Assembly: GCF_000337535.1 (NCBI RefSeq)
Contig: NZ_AOIP01000016.1
Coordinates: 281,911-343,853, forward strand
Direction: 5' to 3'
Source of the DNA: Natrialba aegyptia DSM 13077
GTDB lineage: Archaea > Halobacteriota > Halobacteria > Halobacteriales > Natrialbaceae
Length of the DNA stretch: 61,943 nucleotides
The notes beneath the pieces are model-generated. The model saw only the letters and a program-made list of their open reading frames with translations. It was not told the DNA's origin and did no database searches. Positions within the stretch are counted from its first letter, which is position 1; every line of letters begins with the position of its first letter. This document shows, piece after piece, positions 26,105 to 35,309 of this stretch. The position numbers and the translations under genes are program-made.

Positions 26105-26749
26105 ATGATAGAACTCGAGACCGTCCGTAATCGCGCCAAACCGTACTTCGAGGACGCGCCGCCGGCCCACGACTGGCACCACGTCCAGCGCGTCGAGGAA
26201 CTCGCGGAAACGCTCGTCGAACGCCACCCCGAGCCGGAGACGGTCGACGAACGCGTCGTCTCCCTCGCCGTCCTCCTCCACGACATCGGCCGCGAACGCG
26301 AAGACCGCGGCGAGATCGACGACCACGCGACCTGGGGCGCACGGGAAGCGGGCGAGATCCTCCGCGAGTTCAGCGCGACCGACGAGACGGTGTCGCGGGT
26401 CAAACACTGCATCCGCGCCCATCGATACTCGAACGATGTCGACCCCGAAACGGTCGAAGCCGAACTCGTCTCCGACGCGGACAACCTCGATGCGCTCGGG
26501 GCGGTCGGCATCGGCCGCGTCTTCGCCCACGGCATCGCGATCGACTCGCCGATGTACGATCCGGCCCTCCCGGTGGCCGACGATGAGACGGCCGCCGGGA
26601 CGAGTCAGTACAACCACCTCCACAAGAAGATCCTCGACCTGCCGGCGCGCATGTACACCGACGCCGGCCGCGAACTCGCCGCGGCGCGCGCGGCGTTCGT
26701 CCGCGAGTTCATCGCGCAGTTCGATGCGGAAGTCGCCGGCGAGCGGTAG
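26105..26749 (+). CDS. HD-domain phosphohydrolase
   Basis: The protein has 214 residues from the ATG at 26105. HD motifs in order are DWHHVQRV, LAVLLHDIGRERED, CIRAHRYSND and VSDADNLDALGAVGIGRV, giving the full metal-ligand set of the YedJ/YpgQ-like HD family. These hydrolyse nucleotides or phosphate esters; the substrate is unknown. It sits between sufS and sufU, but 183 bp from sufS, so a link to Fe-S biogenesis is only positional. Confidence 0.9.
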   Translation: MIELETVRNRAKPYFEDAPPAHDWHHVQRVEELAETLVERHPEPETVDERVVSLAVLLHDIGREREDRGEIDDHATWGAREAGEILREFSATDETVSRVKHCIRAHRYSNDVDPETVEAELVSDADNLDALGAVGIGRVFAHGIAIDSPMYDPALPVADDETAAGTSQYNHLHKKILDLPARMYTDAGRELAAARAAFVREFIAQFDAEVAGER

Positions 26750-26852
26750 CGTGATCGGCCGGTCGTTCACGGACCTGTCAGGCACTATTCTAGAACTGGC
26801 ACAGCGTTTTTGATTCTCAGGCCGGTACGTACCGGTGCCGAGGTGAGAACCA

Positions 26853-27101
26853 ATGTACGAGAAACGTATCGGGAGTCCGCAACGCGATCCGTTCGATGCC
26901 CTGGTCGACGGTCTCGCCGCGGCCGATCGGTACGATTTCGTCCTCGGAATCATTCCGATCGCATTCGCGGTTGCACTGGTCGTCGCGACCGTCACGAACG
27001 CGCCGGTGACGCAGCCACTGGCCGTCGCCGCTCTCGTCGGCATCGTCGCCATCGTCGATGCCTGTTATCGCAACCCGCCGATCGACCAGGGATCGACGTA
27101 A
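26853..27101 (+). CDS. Small membrane protein, 82 aa
   Basis: The 82-residue protein MYEKRIGSPQRDPFDALVDG has two hydrophobic helices (FVLGIIPIAFAVALVVATV and PLAVAALVGIVAIVDACY). No family name is recalled. The start is ATG 26853, 103 bp after the HD gene. Codon use resembles the neighbours, and it ends 116 bp before sufU. Confidence 0.65.
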   Translation: MYEKRIGSPQRDPFDALVDGLAAADRYDFVLGIIPIAFAVALVVATVTNAPVTQPLAVAALVGIVAIVDACYRNPPIDQGST

Positions 27102-27217
27102 CGGCGTGATATCGACCGCCAACATGCAACCGTTTTCCGGCGCGCGACCGCCGGTCTCGTCCGGCGAGCGTCGCCCCGGAACCCTTTTACAGGGCACTGG
27201 CATATCCGTACACACCG

Positions 27218-27637
27218 ATGGGACTGGGTTCGGATATGTACCGACAGCAGATCCTCGACCACTACAAGAATCCCCGCAACTACGGGGAACTCGAGGATCC
27301 AACGTTTACCCACGTCGGCGAGAACCCGATGTGCGGCGACGAGATTCGTATGGATGTCAAACTCGATGACGACGAGGAAACCATCGAGCGAGTCGCCTTC
27401 TCCGGCGACGGCTGTGCCATCAGCCAGGCCTCCGCGAGCATGCTCTCGGGTGAACTCCACGGCAAAACCGTCGACGAACTCCTCGAGATGGACCGTGACG
27501 ACATCATCGACATGCTCGGCGTCGATATCTCGCCGATGCGCGTCAAATGTGCCGTCCTCGCGGAGAAAGTCGCCCAGGACGGTGCCGAAATCTACCAGGG
27601 TGAACTCGACGTGGAGAAGACGACGACCGAGGACTAA
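27218..27637 (+). CDS. sufU: Iron-sulfur cluster scaffold SufU/IscU-like
   Basis: The protein has 139 residues. MYRQQILDHYKNPRNYG is the standard opening of the NifU-N/IscU family. Cluster or zinc ligands are Cys in NPMCGDEI, Cys in FSGDGCAISQASASML and Cys in RVKCAVLAEKV. The extra insertion before the last Cys (KTVDELLEMDRDDIIDMLG) is typical of SufU rather than IscU. It would receive sulfur from SufS, encoded upstream. Confidence 0.93.
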   Translation: MGLGSDMYRQQILDHYKNPRNYGELEDPTFTHVGENPMCGDEIRMDVKLDDDEETIERVAFSGDGCAISQASASMLSGELHGKTVDELLEMDRDDIIDMLGVDISPMRVKCAVLAEKVAQDGAEIYQGELDVEKTTTED

Positions 27638-27922
27638 GAACTGAGGATTGCGGATTGCGAATTTCGGACTGACCGCCACACTCGTTCTACCGCCGTTTCG
27701 ATTTCGATTCGAACCGTAAGAACTCGAGAGTTCGGGTTCGGTTCACCAGACCCTGCCGCGTGATCCCGAGTTGGAAGTGTTGTGTAGCGAGTGCGCTCAA
27801 TCGGTGATTTCGGACGGTGGTGGCCGAACGGCAGTCACTCGCCGCTGGGGATACCGAAGCACGAATGCACAACGCGCGAAACGACTGCAATGAGAGAGAT
27901 GGCCGAAACGGCGGTACAGTAG
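27638..27922. other. Intergenic region between convergent sufU and radA
   Basis: I see no gene in these 285 bases. A minus-strand frame of 67 codons (27687-27890) has no convincing composition or start. A short imperfect direct repeat, GGATTGCGGATTGCGAATTTCGG, lies just after the sufU stop. Confidence 0.4.
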
Positions 27923-28954
27923 TTACTCTGCTTTCAGCCCGCCGTCTTGGACACGCATGACCGCCTCGCCGTCGGCGAGGTTCGGCGCGTCGACCAGGCG
28001 GACGATCCGCTTGTCGCCCTTGGACTTGCGGAGGTACATCCGGAAGGTCGACTTGTGGCCGAGGATGTTGCCGCCGATCGGCTGCGTCGGGTCGCCGAAG
28101 AACGAGTCCGGGTTCGAGGCAACCTGGTTCGTCACGATGACGGCCGCGTTGTAGAGGTTGCCGACCTTATCCAGGTCGTGGAGGTGCTTGTTGAGTTTCT
28201 GCTGGCGCTCTGCGAGTTCACCGCGGCCGACGTACTCGGCGCGGAAGTGGGCGGTCAGCGAGTCGACACAGAGGAGGCGAATCGGGTACTCGGCCTCTTC
28301 GTGCTCGCTGGCCAGTTCCTTTGCCTTCTCGGCCAGCAGCATCTGGTGGTTGGAGTTGAACGCCTTCGCGACGTGAATCTTGTCGAGGATGTCCTCGACG
28401 AGTTCGTCGACGGCGGCCTCGTCGGCGGCCGAGCCTTCGATGTCACGGTCTTCGAGCGTCGCGTTGATAACGTCGTCCGAGAGACCGCGGACCATGTCGT
28501 CGATGCGCTCGGGGCGGAACGTGTCCTCCGAGTCGACGAACATCGCAGCACCGTGGAGGCCGCCGACCTCCTTGGGAAGCTGGACGTTGACGGCCATCTG
28601 GTGGGTGACCTGGGATTTCCCCGCACCGAACTCGCCGTAGACTTCGGTGATCGACTGGGTTTCGATGCCGCCGCCGAGGAGGTCGTCGACCTCGTCGACC
28701 TGCCAGCTCAGTTTGCCGATTTTGTTCCGTCGTTCGAGCACCGTCGAGCCGGTTTCGAAGCCGCCGACGTCGGCGGCGTCGCGGGCGGCATTGACGATAT
28801 CGGCCGCGGTGGAGTCACCGACATCGGCGGTGTTCGAGAGTTCAGCGGGGGCGGCGACGGCGAGGCTCTGGAAGGAGTCAAAGCCCGCGTCGTGGAGTTT
28901 GTCTGCGGTTGCCGGTCCAACGCCGGGGAGTTCCTCGAGGTCTGCGTCTGCCAT
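27923..28954 (-). CDS. radA: DNA repair and recombination protein RadA (RecA/Rad51 family)
   Basis: The protein has 343 residues from the ATG at 28954. It begins with the helix-hairpin-helix domain ([20 protein letters not shown]) of archaeal RadA, followed by the polymerisation and ATPase core with Walker [10 protein letters not shown], Walker [13 protein letters not shown] and the DNA-binding L2 region [18 protein letters not shown]. It forms the recombinase filament on single-stranded DNA. TATA-like TTTAT 28 bp upstream fits a leaderless transcript. No intein. Confidence 0.98.
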   Translation of the reverse strand: MADADLEELPGVGPATADKLHDAGFDSFQSLAVAAPAELSNTADVGDSTAADIVNAARDAADVGGFETGSTVLERRNKIGKLSWQVDEVDDLLGGGIETQSITEVYGEFGAGKSQVTHQMAVNVQLPKEVGGLHGAAMFVDSEDTFRPERIDDMVRGLSDDVINATLEDRDIEGSAADEAAVDELVEDILDKIHVAKAFNSNHQMLLAEKAKELASEHEEAEYPIRLLCVDSLTAHFRAEYVGRGELAERQQKLNKHLHDLDKVGNLYNAAVIVTNQVASNPDSFFGDPTQPIGGNILGHKSTFRMYLRKSKGDKRIVRLVDAPNLADGEAVMRVQDGGLKAE

Positions 28955-28979
28955 ACTCCGTCGTTGTCCCGGCGACCCC

Positions 28980-28986
28980 ATAAACC
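28980..28986 (-). promoter_or_regulatory. TATA-like box of radA
   Basis: On the minus strand GGTTTAT lies about 28 bp before the radA ATG at 28954, the spacing for a leaderless transcript. Confidence 0.45.
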
Positions 28987-29085
28987 CTCGTTAACAGGGA
29001 AGTGAAAGTGAAAGTGAGGGCAAGCGGCGGGGTAGGCAACGATGAGACTAGAGGTTAAAGAGTGAAGGCGGCGAGAACGAGACGA

Positions 29086-30288
29086 TCAACTTGTCGACGC
29101 GTCGGCGGGTGACCACTCGAAGCAGGTGAGACGGTCGCCGCTGGCGACGTAGAGGCGCTGTTCGGCGAGTGCGGGCGTGTTCGTGATCGCCCCCTCGAGT
29201 TGGGTGTGCCACCGGTGGCTCCAGTCGTCGGCGAGGTCGATACCGTAGAGCGAGCCGGTCGTATCCCCGACACAGAGGATGGTTCCGGCGACGACGGGGC
29301 TCGCACTGACGGTGCCGTCCAGCGCGACGCCCTTTTTCGAGAACAGCCAGCCGCGACGCTTTCGCCGGCCGACGGTCGTATCGGTGACGTGGGCGTAGCC
29401 GTCGGCAGCGCCGACGATCGTTGCCTCATCCTGTGTGAGTACCGTGACGCCGGAGGTGAACTCGTCGGAGATGGAATAAGTGAACCAGGTCTGGCCGGTG
29501 TCGGCGTTCAACGCGAGGAGGGTGCCGCCGTCGTCGGCGACGTAGACGCGTCCGCCGGCTATCGTGGGCCCGGCGGGAACGTCGCCGTTCGTGGGGGCAG
29601 ACCAGAGTTCGGTCCCAGTTCGTGCCTCGAGACACTCGACCGTGCCGCCCTCAGTGGCAGCGTAGAGCCGGGGGCCATCCCAGGAACGTCGTTCTCGTTC
29701 CGAGGGCAGCGGGCTGGTATCTGCGTTATTTCGGTCGAGTTGGTCCAGTCCCAGGTCCTGTATTTGCCGGTCGCGTTCCAACTCCCCGTCGTCGGCGATT
29801 GCGGGCGAACCCGTCACAGCTGTCTCGGTTTCGGTGGTCCAGCGTTCCCGTCCGGAGGTACCGTCGAGAGCGGTGAGGCCGTCCTCGTGACCAACGGAGA
29901 GATCGCCGGTTTCGCCCGAATAGACGGGTGCAGCCGTGAGTTGTGCGGGTACTGTCGTCGCCCAGTGTTGCTCTCCCGTTGCTGGGTCGAGGGCGTAGAT
30001 CGTGCCATCGTCGGTGCCGAGATAGAGGTGTTCGCGAGTGACGATCGGCGCCGGCTCGGTTGCCGCGGTCGTCTCGAAAACCCAGCGCCGATGTCCCGTC
30101 TCGCGGTCGAACGCGTAGCAGTTGCCACGGCGTGTGCCCACGAAGACGGTGTCGCGGTCGAGAACCGGTGAGCCGACGTGGCCGACGAGATCGGCCGTCC
30201 AGGCCACTGTAACCCAGCGTGGATCGGTCACGTCGCGTCGAACGCCGGCGTGGCGATGATCTCCCTCGAACTGTGTCCACGAAGTCAC
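29086..30288 (-). CDS. PQQ-like beta-propeller repeat protein
   Basis: The protein has 400 residues. Repeated blades of the pattern AFDRETGHRRWVFET, ALDPATGEQHWATTV, CLEARTGTELWSA and ALNADTGQTWFTY mark the PQQ/quinoprotein-alcohol-dehydrogenase-like propeller (about seven blades). No signal peptide is visible, so it is likely cytoplasmic or membrane-associated through partners. No catalytic residues of PQQ dehydrogenases can be claimed. Blade 4 holds a polar insertion (ELERDRQIQDLGLDQLDRNN). Its role is probably scaffold-like. Confidence 0.85.
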   Translation of the reverse strand: MTSWTQFEGDHRHAGVRRDVTDPRWVTVAWTADLVGHVGSPVLDRDTVFVGTRRGNCYAFDRETGHRRWVFETTAATEPAPIVTREHLYLGTDDGTIYALDPATGEQHWATTVPAQLTAAPVYSGETGDLSVGHEDGLTALDGTSGRERWTTETETAVTGSPAIADDGELERDRQIQDLGLDQLDRNNADTSPLPSERERRSWDGPRLYAATEGGTVECLEARTGTELWSAPTNGDVPAGPTIAGGRVYVADDGGTLLALNADTGQTWFTYSISDEFTSGVTVLTQDEATIVGAADGYAHVTDTTVGRRKRRGWLFSKKGVALDGTVSASPVVAGTILCVGDTTGSLYGIDLADDWSHRWHTQLEGAITNTPALAEQRLYVASGDRLTCFEWSPADASTS

Positions 30289-30578
30289 TGCCAGTGACTA
30301 CTGAGCGAGCCGGGATAATGCATGCGGCCCGGTGTCGCAGACTAACGCCGCCGCTGGAACGACGAGAGAACGACAAGCAGAACCCGGCAGCTGAGAGCGG
30401 AACCGGAATACGGCACCGTTCGCGATCGTGATCCCCCGTTAGATGACGACTGATCGCCTGCCGTATCCGCTACTGGTAAGGCGACTCGATAGGCGCAGTG
30501 TCTACAGAATGTGGAACGGCCTGCGAATCGAAGATGCTGGTACCGATACGTCTCACAGTCCGCGCCGGTCGTCGGTCT
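30289..30578. other. Intergenic region, no gene seen
   Basis: In these 290 bases between two minus-strand genes I see no convincing frame, RNA signature or repeat. It contains the upstream region of the propeller gene, which is the likely promoter location. Confidence 0.4.
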
Positions 30579-31460
30579 CTACTGTCTCACTTCGAGAATC
30601 CGCGCATCACACTCGTTACAGGTAATTGCGTAGACCTGATACGACCGACAGCAGGATTCGACGGTCTCCTCATCGAGCGAAATCGTCCCGTCACAGCCCG
30701 GACACTGCTCGACGAACGCCCGGAGTCCGTTCGCCAACTGACTCCGTTGCTCGAGTGACAGTTGCTCCCACTCCGGAACCTCCTCCGAGAGCGCGCGTGA
30801 ACTCGCGAGATCGGCGACGAGAGCAGCGTCTGACTCCCACTGGGCGGCGACCCTGTCCTCCACGCGAGCACGAACCGGCGACGTTGCGTCGTCGGGGTGG
30901 TCGATCGATACCGACGCCGGCTCCGTTTCGAGAAACGCCGCAACCTGGCTCGCTCGCTCGCCGTCCCGAATCTCGTCGATCGCCCCCTGCCAGGTCGCCT
31001 CGAGGTCGTCCGCAAGACAGAGGTCTTCCTGCTCTTGCTCGCCATCGTCCGCCGCTCGCGTGCACGGAACGACGAGTTCGTGTTCGAGGAACCACCGTTC
31101 GGGTTCGATCGGTTCGCCGGCTGCTTGAGAGCGAGTGGTATCGGCCCCCGTTTCGGCGGCATCGGTTTCGAGCGTCGAACCGCCCGGTTCGGGTGCCTTG
31201 TCGAACTTCGCGAGGAGCCAGTCGGGAAAGTATCGCTTCGTCAGTGCCGGCGTTCCCGGAACGAGGTACCCGCGGAGGCCGATGGCAGCAACGGAGAGAA
31301 CGAACACGGCGACCGCAGCGATGGGTGATACGATCGCAACCGCAACGGTCAGGACACCTGCGATAACGAGATTGACGGCAGTACAGGGGATACAGCGATT
31401 CTCACCGGTGTATTCGGGGTTGTGTACCTGCGCGAGGATCGGAAGCTTCGTGAGTTCCAT
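30579..31460 (-). CDS. Membrane protein with C-terminal zinc-ribbon-like cysteines
   Basis: The protein has 293 residues. It opens with MELTKLPILAQVHNPEYTG, a Cys pair (RCIPCTAVN), two hydrophobic helices (LVIAGVLTVAVAIVSPIAAV and AVFVLSVAAIGLRGYLVPG), and a long acidic cytoplasmic-like region. It closes with a putative zinc ribbon, CPGCDGTISL and CCRSYQVYAITCNECDARI. The zinc ribbon suggests nucleic acid or protein binding. I recall such proteins only as uncharacterised in haloarchaea. Confidence 0.75.
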   Translation of the reverse strand: MELTKLPILAQVHNPEYTGENRCIPCTAVNLVIAGVLTVAVAIVSPIAAVAVFVLSVAAIGLRGYLVPGTPALTKRYFPDWLLAKFDKAPEPGGSTLETDAAETGADTTRSQAAGEPIEPERWFLEHELVVPCTRAADDGEQEQEDLCLADDLEATWQGAIDEIRDGERASQVAAFLETEPASVSIDHPDDATSPVRARVEDRVAAQWESDAALVADLASSRALSEEVPEWEQLSLEQRSQLANGLRAFVEQCPGCDGTISLDEETVESCCRSYQVYAITCNECDARILEVRQ

Positions 31461-31542
31461 ATTTCACCCATTGTATGAAATTACAAAAACGTTTTCCCGC
31501 CGGTAATTGCCGGTACTATATCGGGCTCACGACGGCGATTCC

Positions 31543-31569
31543 GCAGTACACGCAGTACACTCAGTACAT
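31543..31569. repeat. Three tandem 9-bp repeats (GCAGTACAC) at DUF424 3' end
   Basis: GCAGTACAC occurs twice in tandem from 31543, followed by TCAGTACAT. The array spans the stop codon of the DUF424 gene at 31561-31563, so it could alter the gene's last codons or the 3' untranslated region if it varies in copy number. Confidence 0.6.
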
Positions 31570-31854
31570 CCGCAGCAACTGCGCATGGCGCGTCTCCCCG
31601 ACATCGAGGACGTTCGCCTCGTCAACAAACCCCTCCTCGATCGCGAGGGAAACAGCACGGGTGCCGACGATATTGGCCACATCCGCCCGCGCGAGGCTAT
31701 CGATGACCGTCTCCTCGTCGACTTCGTCGCCGCCGTAGAACTCGTCGGTGACCGTCAGGGAGAGGTCCTCGGCTTCGAACGTTTCGCCGAGGATGTCGCT
31801 GTCGCACACGGCGACGAGCAGTCCTTCCGGAGTCTGTCGTTCAGTCACGCGCAT
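31561..31854 (-). CDS. DUF424 family protein
   Basis: The protein has 97 residues: MRVTERQTPEGLLVAVCDSD, then DLSLTVTDEFYGGDEVDEE and a C-terminal NIVGTRAVSLAIEEGFV. This is the archaeal DUF424 family, thought from its conservation to be linked to translation, with no proven activity. It is complete and without extensions. It is followed by the TPR gene upstream on the same strand, 121 bp apart. Confidence 0.88.
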   Translation of the reverse strand: MRVTERQTPEGLLVAVCDSDILGETFEAEDLSLTVTDEFYGGDEVDEETVIDSLARADVANIVGTRAVSLAIEEGFVDEANVLDVGETRHAQLLRMY

Positions 31855-31975
31855 GATCGTATCCGCATCTCGTACGTACTGTGGAGTCGTGACCGTATTT
31901 GTGTTTATGGGTGTCCGGTCACGGGCGCTGGAGTTCGTTCGTCCCTCGGGTCACCGGAACACCGGGTCACCGTCG

Positions 31976-32815
31976 TCACTCGAGTTCCCACTCGCGATCG
32001 CGGTCGGCTTCGCGACCCGGGTCGCTGAGGTCGTCCACACCGGTCGGCTGGCCTTCCATCTCCCGGCGGTCTTCCATGATCTCCTGTTCGGCCTGCTCGC
32101 GCATCTCGTTTGCCTCCTCCGCGATTTCCTCGGCCTCGTCGTACTCGCCGAGTTCTTCGAGAATCTCGGCTTTCTCTTCTAAGACCTTGGCGTTTCGCAG
32201 GCCGAGTCGGATCGCGTTGTCGATACACTGCAGGGCTTCTTCGGCCAGGCCGCGCTCCGAGAGGAAGAACGCGCGGTTGAACCAGCCCTCGGCGAAGCGC
32301 TCGTCTATCTCGATGGCGCGTTCGGCGTGCTCTAAGGCCTGGGCCGTCTCGCCGAACTCCCAGAGGGCGTAGGCGAGATTCGTCTCGGCCGTCGCGGCGT
32401 GTTCGCTCTGGTCGTCGATGTCGAGCGCCTCGCGGTGGGCACCGATCGCCGCGTCCCACTCCTCGAGTTCGGCGTGGGCGACGCCCTTGTTGACCCAGGC
32501 TTCCTGTTCGAGTCGCTCGTCGTCGGCGAAGCGGGCGGTCCGCTCGAAGGCGTCGGTCGCCTGCTCGTAGCGGTTGATCTGCATGTAGTTCAGCCCGACA
32601 TCGAGCAACTCGCTGGCGTCGACATCGTCGCTCGCGATCTGCTGGCTATCGAGCGTATCGGTGACGACCCGAGAGTCCACCGGGTCGACCTTCGAGGGGT
32701 CGATATCCAGTTCCGGCGGATCGAGATCGAACTCGTCGTAGGGGTCGTCGAACCCCTCGCCTTCGGAGAAACGGTGGTCGCGGGGCTCGTCTCCATCGCC
32801 CTCTCGGTCAGTCAT
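31976..32815 (-). CDS. Tetratricopeptide repeat protein
   Basis: The protein has 279 residues from the ATG at 32815. An acidic N-terminus (about 75 residues with DPPELDIDPSKVDPVDSR) precedes four or five TPR units (ELLDVGLNYMQINRYEQATD; AWVNKGVAHAELEEWDAAIG; TNLAYALWEFGETAQALEHA; GWFNRAFFLSERGLAEEALQ). The tail is a charged helix with EEIAEEANEMREQAEQEI. TPRs mediate protein contacts; the partner is unknown. It is divergent from thpR. Confidence 0.88.
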   Translation of the reverse strand: MTDREGDGDEPRDHRFSEGEGFDDPYDEFDLDPPELDIDPSKVDPVDSRVVTDTLDSQQIASDDVDASELLDVGLNYMQINRYEQATDAFERTARFADDERLEQEAWVNKGVAHAELEEWDAAIGAHREALDIDDQSEHAATAETNLAYALWEFGETAQALEHAERAIEIDERFAEGWFNRAFFLSERGLAEEALQCIDNAIRLGLRNAKVLEEKAEILEELGEYDEAEEIAEEANEMREQAEQEIMEDRREMEGQPTGVDDLSDPGREADRDREWELE

Positions 32816-32995
32816 TACCAGAATTTGGCGTCGCGGACTGTTAAGGGCTGCGACCCGGCTACCGACGCCGTGCACGCAGCTGCGGTTCGGAACCACCGTT
32901 CGTCCGCCGACTTCACGACCTTGCGGCCCCGAAACGAGCCATCGTTCGACGGATCGTCCGTTACCGTTGAGTACCGCGGCCGCGAGTGCACACGT

Positions 32996-33556
32996 ATGCG
33001 TCTCTTCGTCAGCGTCGACCTGCCCGACGACCTCGCGGAACCGGTCGCCGATCTCCAGGACGAGTTCAGCGACGCGAGCGGCCTCACTGTCACCGACCCC
33101 GAGCAGGCCCACGTGACGCTGAAATTCCTCGGCGACGTCGACGGCGAGCGGGTGCCCGACCTCGAATCCGAACTCGAGGCTGCGGTCGCCGACGCCGGCG
33201 TCGACCCCTTCACGGTTCGCTACGGCGGCCTGGGCGTCTTCCCGAGTCTCGAGTACATCAGCGTGGTCTGGTTCGGCACCGAAACCGGCGGCGAGGAACT
33301 TACTGCGCTCCACGAGGCCATCGAGGAGCGAACGACGGAGATGGGATTCGAGGCGGAATCGCACGAGTTCACGCCGCACGTGACGCTCGCGCGGATGGAG
33401 CACGCAGGTGGGAAAGAGTTAGTGCAAGAACTCGTCCGCGAGCGGGAGCCGACGGTCGGCGAGACGCGCGTCGAGGAGGTTCGGTTGACCGAGAGCACGC
33501 TCACCGAGGAGGGGCCGGTGTACTCGACGGTGGCGCGGTTCCCGCTCGACGAGTGA
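32996..33556 (+). CDS. thpR: RNA 2',3'-cyclic phosphodiesterase (2H family, LigT-like)
   Basis: The protein has 186 residues from ATG 32996 (MRLFVSVDLPDDLAEPVADL). Both 2H motifs are present: HVTLKFLGDV near residue 40 and HVTLARMEHAG near residue 125. The family opens 2',3'-cyclic phosphates at RNA ends and can ligate tRNA halves in vitro. It is complete and short-spaced (180 bp) from the divergent TPR gene. Confidence 0.95.
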   Translation: MRLFVSVDLPDDLAEPVADLQDEFSDASGLTVTDPEQAHVTLKFLGDVDGERVPDLESELEAAVADAGVDPFTVRYGGLGVFPSLEYISVVWFGTETGGEELTALHEAIEERTTEMGFEAESHEFTPHVTLARMEHAGGKELVQELVREREPTVGETRVEEVRLTESTLTEEGPVYSTVARFPLDE

Positions 33557-33705
33557 CCGACTCCACCCGGCTGTGGCCGCCAGTATGCGTCGTTGTGAGT
33601 GCGCTATCGGTCGCCTACAGCCACTGTAGCGCCCGCATACGGCACGATAGCCGAACGATACAGCACCGGGAGTGATAGGGACCGATCCCGTAGCCGGACC
33701 GGTCG

Positions 33706-34755
33706 ATGGGGAACTCGTCCACGGCGGATCACGGTCCCGACCACCCCGACCACCCTGACCGCACCACCGCGACCGGCAAGCGTCGCTCTCGCATCGGGCG
33801 AACCGCCTCGGTCAGCCGCCGCGAGTTCATCGCCGCGGTCGGCGGCGTCGGCGCAGTTTCGATCGTCGGTACGAGCGGAGGTGGCGATGCGGCCGACACC
33901 GAGACGCTCCGGATACGTGTCTCTCCGGGGCCCATTCCGCCGACCGTCTGGATCCGATACGGGATTTCGGGCCTGCGACGCGACTGGCCGGTCCCCTTTC
34001 GGGAGTGTTTCGCTGCGATCGAAGACGCCATGGCACAGCTCCAAACCTACGCCGTCTCCAACTCCGACCGCATCGACGCCGATTTCGACATTCGCGTCGA
34101 GCGCGGCCCATCCGTCCGGTTTCCCCCGCTCGCGACGCCGCGACCATCCGAACTCGTCCTTCCCTCGCTGTCGACCGTCCTCGACGTCTTTCGCGACCGG
34201 CTTCGGGACCGGGGTGAACTCGGCGGGCCGGCCTGTCACGTGCTGTTTTGCTGGTCCCCGCTCAACTACCGGGTCGGCTACGGCGGGACGATGTCGCCGA
34301 ACGATCTGGTCGGTGCAACGGGTTCCGACGGCGCCGCCGCGGACGGCGCACAGACCGTCGCCAACGTCGGGGCGACCGAAGTCTGGGACTCGCGAGCCAT
34401 CAGCCGGAACATCGCCATTCACGAGGTCTTTCACACGTTGCTCCCGCCGGAACTCGTCGAGGCGGTCGGTGGAACGGACTGTGACCACGACCTCGGAGCC
34501 GCGGCTCGAGTTCAGACCGGCGGGGACGACCAAGCACTTCGCGTGACGCCGATGGCGACCGCCTACGCCGGCCCGGACGAACTCGGCGGCGGAACGCGCT
34601 TTCACGGCACCGGCTGCTACGATCACGACGAGTTCACCCGTCACGACGGCTACGAAGGCGTCGACCGATTCGAGTACACGACGAGGATGAGCGAGGCGAC
34701 GCTCGCGGTGGCGACGCGGTACCTAGAACGGATTCGGGAGCGACGGCGAGCGTGA
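33706..34755 (+). CDS. Tat-exported protein with HEXXH zinc-metallopeptidase motif
   Basis: The protein has 349 residues. The Tat signal SRREFIAAVGGVGAVSIVG lies at residues 36-55, after an unusually long hydrophilic His/Asp/Pro-rich N-terminus. The mature part contains IAIHEVFHTLLPPELVEAVG, i.e. HEVFH, the zinc-binding HEXXH helix, with CDHDLGAAARV downstream as a possible third ligand region. It is probably an extracellular or periplasmic-face metalloprotease (inference). I do not recognise the family. It lies upstream of the ribosomal operon but 109 bp away. Confidence 0.7.
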   Translation: MGNSSTADHGPDHPDHPDRTTATGKRRSRIGRTASVSRREFIAAVGGVGAVSIVGTSGGGDAADTETLRIRVSPGPIPPTVWIRYGISGLRRDWPVPFRECFAAIEDAMAQLQTYAVSNSDRIDADFDIRVERGPSVRFPPLATPRPSELVLPSLSTVLDVFRDRLRDRGELGGPACHVLFCWSPLNYRVGYGGTMSPNDLVGATGSDGAAADGAQTVANVGATEVWDSRAISRNIAIHEVFHTLLPPELVEAVGGTDCDHDLGAAARVQTGGDDQALRVTPMATAYAGPDELGGGTRFHGTGCYDHDEFTRHDGYEGVDRFEYTTRMSEATLAVATRYLERIRERRRA

Positions 34756-34830
34756 GAGCGGAGAGACGATGAGGTGAACTCGTACCGTCCACGGACCTCC
34801 GTTTTTCGACCGGTCCCGAAAGATGGACAA

Positions 34831-34840
34831 GATTTTAAGC
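34831..34840 (+). promoter_or_regulatory. TATA-like box of the rpl39e operon
   Basis: GATTTTAAGC is centred about 29 bp before the rpl39e ATG at 34865, as for a leaderless transcript covering rpl39e, rpl31e and eif6. Confidence 0.5.
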
Positions 34841-34864
34841 CAGCACGGGCTACGTCCGGCTACT

Positions 34865-35017
34865 ATGGGTAAGAAGTCGAAGGGCAAGAAAAAGCGACTT
34901 GCCAAACTCGAGAACCAGAACAGCCGCGTTCCGGCCTGGGTCATGATGAAGACTGACATGGAAGTCCAGCGGAACCCGAAACGACGCAACTGGCGGCGTA
35001 ACGACACTGACGAGTAA
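34865..35017 (+). CDS. rpl39e: 50S ribosomal protein L39e
   Basis: The 50-residue protein [20 protein letters not shown], ending [14 protein letters not shown], is the standard archaeal L39e, located at the ribosomal exit tunnel. It is basic, unlike most haloarchaeal proteins. It is followed after 4 bp by rpl31e, so the two are co-transcribed. Confidence 0.98.
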   Translation: MGKKSKGKKKRLAKLENQNSRVPAWVMMKTDMEVQRNPKRRNWRRNDTDE

Positions 35018-35021
35018 CACA

Positions 35022-35300
35022 ATGAGTGCAAGTGATTTCGAAGAACGCGTCGTAACCGTCCCGCTGCGGGACGTCAAGAAGGGAGCCAACCACGAGGCCG
35101 CGGATCTCGCCATGCGACTCGTCCGTGACCACCTCGCGAAACACTTTGCGGTCGACGGGGACGCCATCCGACTGGACCCCTCGATCAACGAGGCAGTCTG
35201 GTCGAACGGGCGCTCGAACCCGCCACGAAAACTTCGCGTCCGCGCGGCCCGTTTCGACGAAGAGGGTGACGCCGTCGTCGAAGCCGAGGTCGCCGACTAA
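35022..35300 (+). CDS. rpl31e: 50S ribosomal protein L31e
   Basis: The protein has 92 residues. EERVVTVPLRDVKKGANHEA and SINEAVWSNGRSNPPRKLRV are diagnostic of L31e. It is second in the rpl39e-rpl31e-eif6 operon, with 9 bp to the next start. Confidence 0.98.
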   Translation: MSASDFEERVVTVPLRDVKKGANHEAADLAMRLVRDHLAKHFAVDGDAIRLDPSINEAVWSNGRSNPPRKLRVRAARFDEEGDAVVEAEVAD

Positions 35301-35309
35301 CCACTACAC

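Noticed and set aside
27687-27890. A 67-codon minus frame between sufU and radA
   Set aside because: It is basic and Ser-rich, unlike haloarchaeal proteins, with no supporting signal.
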